30,181 nt of DNA, taken from contig DBWR01000070.1 in NCBI GenBank assembly GCA_002309305.1, forward strand, positions 31,106 through 61,286. Direction: 5' to 3'. Under the pieces are notes generated by a model. It saw only the letters and a program-made list of their open reading frames with translations. It ran no database searches and had not been told where the DNA came from. A program made the position numbers and the translations under genes. This stretch comes from Treponema sp. UBA1233 (lineage in GTDB: Bacteria; Spirochaetota; Spirochaetia; Treponematales; Treponemataceae). Of the stretch, positions 16,885 to 22,891 are shown one piece after another (position 1 is the first letter of the stretch; each line of letters opens with the position of its first letter).

Positions 16885-18171
16885 TCAGCCCTTATAAAGC
16901 TCAGAATTTGTAATGGTTCCTGCTATTGCAGTAGCCGCCGCACTTGCAGGACTCATCAGGTGGACCATTCCTCCCTTGCCCATGCGTCCGTTGAAGTTGC
17001 GGTTTGTTGTTGATGCGCAGACTTCTCCTTCTGCAAGGACACCGTTGCTCATGCCGAGACATGCACCGCAGGTTGGGTTTGTCACGCAGAATCCGGCATC
17101 CATAAAGATGGAGATGAGGCCTTCGTCCACAGCCTGCTTGAAGATTTTTGGTGTTGCAGGAGAAACGATTCCGCGTACACCGTCTGCAATCTTGTGTCCC
17201 TTGAGTATCTGGGCTGCAATGCGCAGGTCGCTTATTCTTCCGTTTGTACAGCTTCCGATGTAAACCTGGTCAACCTTTGTTCCCTTCATTTCCCTGATTG
17301 TACGGATCTGATCGGGCTTGTAGTTGATGGTGCAGATCGGTTCAAGTGAGGAAAGATCGAATGTATAAACCTTTTCGTATTCGGCATCCGCATCGCTTGT
17401 CCACTTGCTGTATTCCTTGAGGGCGTCTTCCTTGCTTGCGAATTCGTCCTTGATGAACGGCCACAGGTATTCAACAGTTTCCTTGTCCGGGAAACAGATT
17501 CCGCTTGTACCGCCGGCTTCAATTGCCATGTTGCATAGTGTCATGCGTTCTTCCATCGTAAAATTGTCTACGACTGGACCCGTGAACTCCATTACGCAGT
17601 TTGTAGCACCGTTGACTCCAATCTGACCGATTATGTACAGGATTACGTCCTTTGCATAGACGCCTTCCTTTAGTTTTCCGTTAAGGATGAATTTAATTGA
17701 CTTTGGCTCCCTGAACGAGCAGACACCCTTTAAGATGCCGACTTCAAGGTCTGTTGTTCCCACACCTGCCGCAAAAGCACCGAATGCACCGTGGGTACAT
17801 GTATGGCTGTCTCCCATGATTACCGTAAAGCCCGGACGCACATAACCTTTTTCCGGGAAAATGGCATGGCATACGCCGTTGCTTCCGATGTCAAAGAAAT
17901 CCTTTATGTCATTGCGTTTGGCCCAGTCGCGGAGGATTTTTTCCTGCATTGCGCATTTTGAATCCTTGGCCGGACTTACGTGGTCGATTACAGCCTTAAT
18001 CTTTGTGCTGTCGAAAACCCTGTCCATGTTCCTGTCAATCAAGTCGTTGATTGCGATGGGGGTTGTAATCTCGTGGCAAAAAACACGATCAAGCTTAAGG
18101 ATGTTGGTGCCTTCAAAAGGCTGGTCCACCATGTGTGATTCAAATATTTTTTGTGCTATAGTTTTTCCCAT
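16885..18171 (-). CDS. leuC: 3-isopropylmalate dehydratase large subunit
   Basis: 428 residues, the length of the archaeal-type LeuC/homoaconitase large subunit rather than the ~466 of the enteric form. Aconitase-fold enzyme with a [4Fe-4S] cluster. The three expected cluster ligands are present: Cys308 in IGSCTNGRISDLR, and Cys368 and Cys371 in NPTCGACLGM. Other family marks are VIMGDSHTCTHGAFGAF and CASTTNRNFNGRMG. It works with LeuD, encoded 110 bases downstream. AGAGGTAG precedes the ATG. The promoter is near-consensus and no attenuator or T-box was recognised in the ~30-base leader. Substrate specificity beyond the family is inferred. Confidence 0.9.
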   Translation of the reverse strand: MGKTIAQKIFESHMVDQPFEGTNILKLDRVFCHEITTPIAINDLIDRNMDRVFDSTKIKAVIDHVSPAKDSKCAMQEKILRDWAKRNDIKDFFDIGSNGVCHAIFPEKGYVRPGFTVIMGDSHTCTHGAFGAFAAGVGTTDLEVGILKGVCSFREPKSIKFILNGKLKEGVYAKDVILYIIGQIGVNGATNCVMEFTGPVVDNFTMEERMTLCNMAIEAGGTSGICFPDKETVEYLWPFIKDEFASKEDALKEYSKWTSDADAEYEKVYTFDLSSLEPICTINYKPDQIRTIREMKGTKVDQVYIGSCTNGRISDLRIAAQILKGHKIADGVRGIVSPATPKIFKQAVDEGLISIFMDAGFCVTNPTCGACLGMSNGVLAEGEVCASTTNRNFNGRMGKGGMVHLMSPASAAATAIAGTITNSELYKG

Positions 18172-18205
18172 TTTCTACCTCTTATCTCTGTAAACAATTA
18201 AATAG

Positions 18206-18234
18206 AGTATATGAAGTATTTCGAGATTTTTCAA
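18206..18234 (-). promoter_or_regulatory. leuCD promoter
   Basis: On the minus strand, TTGAAA, a 17-base spacer, then TATACT, ending 34 bases before the leuC ATG. Confidence 0.7.
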
Positions 18235-18259
18235 GTGGATGGACTTCTTTTGGCTGCAC

Positions 18260-19204
18260 TTAGGATACAACATTTTTTGGACTGCCGTTTGCAAATGAGC
18301 GGAGGTTGTCAACTACCACATTAAGCAGCCGCTGTCTGGTTTCCGTTGCGGCCCATGCTATGTGGGGTGTTATGATGCAGTTTGGTGCGCCGAAAAGGGG
18401 ATTGTCGTATCTCATGGGTTCTTCCGAAACAACATCACAGGCAAATCCCGCTATGGTCTTGTCTTCCAGGGCGTGTCTGACTGCTATTTCATCCACAAGG
18501 GCACCTCGAGCCGTATTGATTAAAAAAGCCGTTTTCTTCATCTTGGAAAGGGCAGTTTCGTCAATCATGCCCTTGGTCTGCGGTGTAAGGGGGCAGTGCA
18601 GCGAAAGAAAATCAGATTCCCTGAGCAGGGTTTCAAAGTCACATGGATTTTCGATGTCTGGTTTGGGTGTGCGCGTACATACGAGTATCTTCATCCCGTA
18701 AGCCTTGCCGATTGCGGCCACCCTTCGTCCGATGTTTCCGTATCCGAATATTCCAAGGGTTTTTCCCTCAAGTTCGATTAAGTTTGTTTTCCAATAGCAG
18801 AAATCCGGGGCTATGCACCAGTCACCCTTCATTACGGAATCTGAATGAAGTTGGGTGTGGCATGCAAATTCGCTTATAAAGGCAAATACAAGCTGTGCAA
18901 CTCCGGCAGTTGAATATGAGGGAACGTTTGTGACGGTAACACTATGCCTTCTGCAGGCTTCAAGGTCTATAACATTGTATCCGGTGGCCTGTACGCCGAT
19001 ATAGCGCAGTGAGGGGCATTTTTCAAGTATGTCTTCTGTTATTGAAACTTTGTTAAGCAGTATTGCATCTGAGTCAGCGATGCGTTCAACAACAAGTTCG
19101 GGAGCCGTACGTGGATAGACGGTCAATTGTCCGAATTCTTCTAATGGCTTCCAGGAAAGGTCACCCGGGTTAAGTGCGTTTCCGTCAAGAATCGTAATTT
19201 TCAT
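18260..19204 (-). CDS. D-2-hydroxyacid dehydrogenase, glycerate dehydrogenase/hydroxypyruvate reductase type
   Basis: 314 residues, NAD(P)H-dependent. Rossmann motif GYGNIG (154-159). The catalytic triad of the family is visible: Arg233 in NTARGALVDE, Glu262 in CDVVSEEP and His281 in ITPHIAWA. YWKTNLIELEGKTLGIFGYG is typical of the glycerate dehydrogenase (HprA-like) branch, which reduces hydroxypyruvate to D-glycerate; other 2-oxo acids are possible. The start at 19204 has AGGA upstream. A cofactor call between NADH and NADPH is not safe by eye. It sits 88 bases upstream of leuC, which has its own promoter, so the two are probably not one functional unit. Confidence 0.88.
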   Translation of the reverse strand: MKITILDGNALNPGDLSWKPLEEFGQLTVYPRTAPELVVERIADSDAILLNKVSITEDILEKCPSLRYIGVQATGYNVIDLEACRRHSVTVTNVPSYSTAGVAQLVFAFISEFACHTQLHSDSVMKGDWCIAPDFCYWKTNLIELEGKTLGIFGYGNIGRRVAAIGKAYGMKILVCTRTPKPDIENPCDFETLLRESDFLSLHCPLTPQTKGMIDETALSKMKKTAFLINTARGALVDEIAVRHALEDKTIAGFACDVVSEEPMRYDNPLFGAPNCIITPHIAWAATETRQRLLNVVVDNLRSFANGSPKNVVS

Positions 19205-19231
19205 TATAAATCCTAAACAATGAAATATAAA

Positions 19232-19259
19232 AATGTAAAAATAGCCTTAGCACATGCAA
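19232..19259 (-). promoter_or_regulatory. Weak candidate promoter of the dehydrogenase
   Basis: On the minus strand, TTGCAT, 16 bases, then TACATT. The gene could instead be read from the HMA-protein promoter, 79 bases of gap away. Confidence 0.35.
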
Positions 19260-19283
19260 AAGGAATCATGGACTTTTTTAATC

Positions 19284-19493
19284 TTAGCCAAGAACTGTTA
19301 CTCCCACGGAAGAGATTGCAGCATTTATGGCGTCCTCTACACCGGCAGTGCCTTCGTCAAAATCAACACAAACCTGGCATTTGGCGGCGGTGGAGGCAAC
19401 GGAAGTTACTCCGGCAACAGCTTTTACAGCTTCGTCAACTTTTGATGCGGTAGCATCGTCATCCATTCCTGCAACATATATCTTTTTCTGCAT
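19284..19493 (-). CDS. Small HMA-fold (heavy-metal-associated-like) protein lacking the usual CxxC
   Basis: 69 residues. The pattern KKIYVAGM, a helix with VDEAVKAVAGVTSVAS, then VDFDEGTAGVEDAINAAISSVGVTVLG follows the beta-alpha-beta-beta-alpha-beta HMA domain closely. Normal HMA proteins bind Cu or Zn through GMxCxxC; here that loop reads GMDDDATA, with acidic residues and no cysteine. A different CxxC (CQVC, residues 39-42) lies in the second-strand region. The start at 19493 is chosen because AGGAG lies just upstream, although the frame extends further to 19547. It may be a protein-interaction domain or a chaperone for another ion; copper binding at the usual site seems unlikely. Confidence 0.8.
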   Translation of the reverse strand: MQKKIYVAGMDDDATASKVDEAVKAVAGVTSVASTAAKCQVCVDFDEGTAGVEDAINAAISSVGVTVLG

Positions 19494-19512
19494 TGTCTTG
19501 ACTCCTAACGGC

Positions 19513-19529
19513 TTAATCTTCAAGATTAA
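19513..19529. promoter_or_regulatory. Perfect dyad in the leader of the HMA-like gene
   Basis: TTAATCTT (19513-19520), one base, then AAGATTAA (19522-19529), a perfect 8+1+8 palindrome between the predicted transcription start (near 19546) and the ribosome-binding site. The one-base spacer suits a protein operator better than an RNA hairpin. Confidence 0.5.
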
Positions 19530-19552
19530 ATCTGCTGATTCAATCAATATTC

Positions 19553-19581
19553 ATTATATAGGAGCTGTAAAATTATTGCAA
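19553..19581 (-). promoter_or_regulatory. Promoter of the HMA-like gene
   Basis: On the minus strand, TTGCAA, a 17-base spacer, then perfect TATAAT, about 60 bases before the ATG. The remainder of the 186-base gap up to rlmN is AT-rich; it contains an AT-only inverted repeat near 19650-19670 and two copies of AAACTTAAAA, and no gene. Confidence 0.65.
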
Positions 19582-19679
19582 GTGATTTTTACAAGAAAAA
19601 TGTGTTTTTTTAGCTTTATATAAACTTAAAACGTAGAAAAATAAGTGTTTTATTTAATAAAATAAACTTAAAATGTGTG

Positions 19680-20708
19680 TTATAAGTCTGAAGCCATGGA
19701 CCGCCCAAGCTGTCCGCATGCCCCTCCGATTTCCGTACCACGTCTTGTCCTTAGGTTGACGTTTAATCCCGCCTGCTGGAGCATACGGACTAATTCATGA
19801 CACTCATGGCTGGAAGGTGTTGAAAAGGGGAGGTTTGGAACTGGATTCCATGGTATGAGGTTGATGTAGGCGTCTAGTCCCCTTGCAAATTCAATAAGAC
19901 GTCCGGCACTTTCTTTCCCTGTGTTTTGTCCGGACAAAAGTGCCGCTTCAAGGGTTACCCTCATGCCGGTTTTGTTTGTGTAGTATTCGATTGCCTTTTT
20001 TAGTTCTGGAAGCGGGTTGGATTTTGTTACAGGCATCAATTCTTCCCTTAACTGGGGGTCCGCCGTTGTAAGTGAAACTGCCAGCCGTATGGAAGGACCG
20101 TTATCCGCCATGTCGTATATGCCCTTTATTATGCCGCATGTGCTCAGGGTGATCCGCCTTGTGCTAAGGTTGCGTCCCTCTTTGCTGGAAAGCACGGCTA
20201 TGGCCTTTCTGATTGCGTTCAGGTTCTGCATGGGTTCGCCCATTCCCATAAAGACGATGTTGTCAAGGGTTCCGGCTTCTTTTTCCATCATCAGGAATTC
20301 CTGGACAATTTCACCGGCATCAAGATTTCTTCCCAAGCCAAGGGTTCCTGTCTGGCAGAATTTACATCCCATGCCGCAACCAGCCTGACAGCTTACGCAT
20401 GCGGTTTTTCTGTTTTCCCTGTCTGTCAGGAGGACTGTTTCTATGGCGCGTCCGTCTTCAAGTGTTATCTGGAGTTTTATCGTGCCGTCCTTGTCCCGTA
20501 GCACGTCGCTTACTGAACTTGAATAAATGGAGGCCTTTTCCTCAAGCTTTTCCCTTGTGGCCTTGTCAAGGTTTGTCATTTCCATAAAGGAAGATGCTCC
20601 CTTGGAAATCCACTGGAATATCTGTCGCCCGCGAAAGGCTGTCGGAATTTCCAGCGTAGAGCAGATTTCTTCCGGGAATAAGCCCGAGATGCAGATTTTA
20701 GAGGCCAT
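19680..20708 (-). CDS. rlmN: Dual-specificity 23S rRNA/tRNA (adenine-C2) methyltransferase RlmN
   Basis: 342 residues. Radical SAM enzyme that methylates C2 of A2503 in 23S rRNA and A37 in some tRNAs. The cluster motif is CGMGCKFC (Cys111, Cys115, Cys118) in the RlmN form CxxxCxxC. The conserved catalytic cysteine is in RRGTEIGGACGQLG near the C-terminus, preceded by VNLRTRRG. FMGMGEPMQNLNA and RITLSTCGI are further hallmarks. The N-terminal RGRQIFQWI is the usual RNA-binding domain start. It follows the TPR gene by 7 bases and so is the last gene of that operon. Confidence 0.95.
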   Translation of the reverse strand: MASKICISGLFPEEICSTLEIPTAFRGRQIFQWISKGASSFMEMTNLDKATREKLEEKASIYSSSVSDVLRDKDGTIKLQITLEDGRAIETVLLTDRENRKTACVSCQAGCGMGCKFCQTGTLGLGRNLDAGEIVQEFLMMEKEAGTLDNIVFMGMGEPMQNLNAIRKAIAVLSSKEGRNLSTRRITLSTCGIIKGIYDMADNGPSIRLAVSLTTADPQLREELMPVTKSNPLPELKKAIEYYTNKTGMRVTLEAALLSGQNTGKESAGRLIEFARGLDAYINLIPWNPVPNLPFSTPSSHECHELVRMLQQAGLNVNLRTRRGTEIGGACGQLGRSMASDL

Positions 20709-20715
20709 TATTCAG

Positions 20716-21897
20716 TTATTTCTTTGCTTCCTGAAGCTTTGACAGCATTTCGTTGATTGCCTGGCTTCTGATGCCCAGTTTTTGGAATGACTGCAGGGCT
20801 TCCACTGCTTTGTCCCTTTTACCGAGCTTGATGTAGCAGTCGGCAAGGTCTATGTACAGCCTGTAGTTCTTTTCGTCGTCACGTATAAGCCTTTCCAGAC
20901 GCTGGATTGCTTCCTCGTACCTGCCTTCTCCCTTGCAGATTAAGGCGAGACCCAGAGCCGCATAAATGTCAAAGTCGATGTCCATGGCGCGGTTGTAATA
21001 GTCAGCCGCAGTCTTGTAGTCACCGGTGTTTCTGTATGCGTCACCTGCACGTGTCAAGATAACCTTGTTTCTTGGGTCAATTTCCAGAATCTTGTTCCAG
21101 TATTCTACTGAACGGAACTGCTGGTTGAGTCCGCGGTAGCAGTCTGCCAGACCGAAGAGGGCATAGAAGTTCTTTGGATCCATCTCCAGGGCGCGTTCAA
21201 AGTATGTGAGTCCCTTGTCAAAGGTCTTGAGCTTTCTGTGGCAGTTTCCGATTGAAGTCAATACGCGGATGTCAACATTCTGAGGGTTTACCTCAAGCAT
21301 GCGTGTCCAGTAGAAGAGGGCATCCTTGTATTCCTTGAAGTCATAGTGAAGGTGTCCAAGACCTATGAGTGCGTAGGCGTTGTTTTCCTCCATGTCAAGA
21401 ACCTGCAGGTAAAGCTGCTTTGATTTCTTGAAGTCGCGGATTTTCCTGTATGCGTCGGCAACACGTGTAAGGACCGTTATGTTCCTGTCGTCGTGGACAA
21501 GATACTGTTCCCAGATGGTGATTGCCTTGTGGTATTGGTTGAGTGCCTTGTAGCAGTCTGCCAGACCGAAAAGCGCATAGTTGTTGCCCGGATGATAGGA
21601 AAGACACTTTGTGTAGTAGTCGATTGCTTCCTTGAAGTGGTTCTGTTTCCTTTCGCTGTCTCCCAGTCCAACGAGGGCATAGTTGTTGTTGTCCTCGATT
21701 TCCAGAATCTGCTTGAAAGAGTCAATAGCCTCGTCTATCCTGTTGTCCTTGAGGTAGACATAACCTTTTTTTGATAGTTCTGATATCTCTGTAGCGACAC
21801 CATCTTCCGGCTTGATATCCATGATGGCCATTGAAGCATCGTCAAAGACTTCAGTAGTTACTTTTGTTTGTTCATTGCTTGGCTCGATGTCTGTCAT
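20716..21897 (-). CDS. Tetratricopeptide repeat protein with about ten TPRs
   Basis: 393 residues made almost wholly of 34-residue TPR units, for example ALFGLADCYKALNQYHKAI and VLTRVADAYRKIRDFKKSK; the first starts near residue 45. The N-terminal 40 residues are acidic and unordered, and no signal peptide or membrane segment is seen. It is therefore a cytoplasmic interaction scaffold; the partner is unknown. Units alternate between an ALFGLADCY and a VLTRxADAY type, suggesting growth by duplicating two-TPR modules. The start has GAGGATT upstream and lies 3 bases after the preceding TPR-like gene, so they are coupled. It is followed by rlmN. Confidence 0.9.
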   Translation of the reverse strand: MTDIEPSNEQTKVTTEVFDDASMAIMDIKPEDGVATEISELSKKGYVYLKDNRIDEAIDSFKQILEIEDNNNYALVGLGDSERKQNHFKEAIDYYTKCLSYHPGNNYALFGLADCYKALNQYHKAITIWEQYLVHDDRNITVLTRVADAYRKIRDFKKSKQLYLQVLDMEENNAYALIGLGHLHYDFKEYKDALFYWTRMLEVNPQNVDIRVLTSIGNCHRKLKTFDKGLTYFERALEMDPKNFYALFGLADCYRGLNQQFRSVEYWNKILEIDPRNKVILTRAGDAYRNTGDYKTAADYYNRAMDIDFDIYAALGLALICKGEGRYEEAIQRLERLIRDDEKNYRLYIDLADCYIKLGKRDKAVEALQSFQKLGIRSQAINEMLSKLQEAKK

Positions 21898-21900
21898 TTT

Positions 21901-22245
21901 TTAATCCTCGCTTTGTAGCATTACAGAAACCATTGCAGAAAGTTTTTCAATTAACGGATCTGATTTTCTTTTATTATGTGCCAAAAGATATAACTTTAAG
22001 GCCTGCATATACTGTTTTTTCTCCGCATAGACATCACCGCATCTGGTGAGGCCGTCAGAGTATCCTGTGGTAATATAAATTCGTTCAGCCATGTCATACT
22101 CGCCCTTGTTAAACAACTCGTTGGCTTTGCGTATCAATACTACCTTTTGTTGTGAAGAAAGGCCGGTTACAGGTTCGTCGGTAACTTTTATGAAACCTTC
22201 TTTGCCTTGCTTGCTGTCGATTTGTTTTTTTAAATCTTCATCCAT
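21901..22245 (-). CDS. Small TPR-like protein
   Basis: 114 residues, mainly helical. QKVVLIRKANELFNKGEYDMAERIYITTGYSDGLTRCGDVYAEKKQYMQALKLYLLA contains about two TPR-like helix pairs (written here only in part as KANELFNKGEYDMAERIY and GDVYAEKKQYMQALKLYLLA). No signal peptide. The ATG at 22245 is preceded by AAAGGATC. It leads the operon with the larger TPR protein and rlmN and may bind the same partner as the larger protein. No enzymatic motif; function unknown. Confidence 0.82.
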   Translation of the reverse strand: MDEDLKKQIDSKQGKEGFIKVTDEPVTGLSSQQKVVLIRKANELFNKGEYDMAERIYITTGYSDGLTRCGDVYAEKKQYMQALKLYLLAHNKRKSDPLIEKLSAMVSVMLQSED

Positions 22246-22271
22246 AATGATCCTTTAGGTATATATATTTA

Positions 22272-22299
22272 ATTTTACTGCTAAAACGCAATTTGTCAA
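22272..22299 (-). promoter_or_regulatory. Promoter of the TPR-TPR-rlmN operon
   Basis: On the minus strand, consensus TTGACA, 16 bases, then TAAAAT, immediately after the rsmD stop and about 27 bases before the ATG. Confidence 0.65.
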
Positions 22300-22305
22300 G
22301 GGTTT

Positions 22306-22887
22306 TTAACCATTTTCCCCCTCTGATTGTGCCAGTTCTGTGTTTTTTTTGTAAAAATCAACAATTGAACGTCCATAAACCCTCTGATCCACCCGAATAA
22401 GGCCTCCAATTTGTTCTGGAAGGGGATCTTCATGGGGGTAGTGTATCAGAATCTTGCCATCCGGATTCAAAAGCGAGCGGGAATCAGCAGTTTCCAGAAG
22501 TTCCCGGCGGTATTTGTATGGGAATGGCGGGTCAAAAAATATATAGTCGAATTTATCCCTACACCTTTTCAAGAATAATTCTACGGCCATGAAATGACAG
22601 TTTACGCGTACGCCAGCTTCCTCGCACATGGCTACATTCTTTATGACGATTTTGGCCTTGGATCTGTCCATCTCGCACAGGGAAACTGAGGTTGCTCCGT
22701 GAGAAACCGCTTCTATGGCAATGGTTCCGGATCCGCTGAACAAATCCAAAAAAGATTTCCCAGGCAGGTCCGGCCCGATTATGTCAAAAATGGATTCCCT
22801 CATCCTGTCCATGGCAGGTCTGATGGCCATCTTGCCGTCTGGTACGGCTGTCGTCCTTCCCTTGAGGATTCCTCCCGTTATGCGCAT
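22306..22887 (-). CDS. rsmD: 16S rRNA (guanine966-N2)-methyltransferase RsmD
   Basis: 193 residues. SAM-dependent methyltransferase that makes m2G966 in 16S rRNA. The N-terminus MRITGGILKGR and IRPAMDRMRESIFDI are RsmD signatures. The SAM-binding motif is FLDLFSGSGTIAIEA (46-60) and the catalytic N6/N2-type motif is DPPF (119-122). The ATG lies 4 bases after the stop of the ankyrin gene, whose last codons contain the GGAGG ribosome-binding site, so translation is probably coupled. The pairing with the ankyrin gene looks positional rather than functional. Confidence 0.95.
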   Translation of the reverse strand: MRITGGILKGRTTAVPDGKMAIRPAMDRMRESIFDIIGPDLPGKSFLDLFSGSGTIAIEAVSHGATSVSLCEMDRSKAKIVIKNVAMCEEAGVRVNCHFMAVELFLKRCRDKFDYIFFDPPFPYKYRRELLETADSRSLLNPDGKILIHYPHEDPLPEQIGGLIRVDQRVYGRSIVDFYKKNTELAQSEGENG

Positions 22888-22891
22888 ATAC

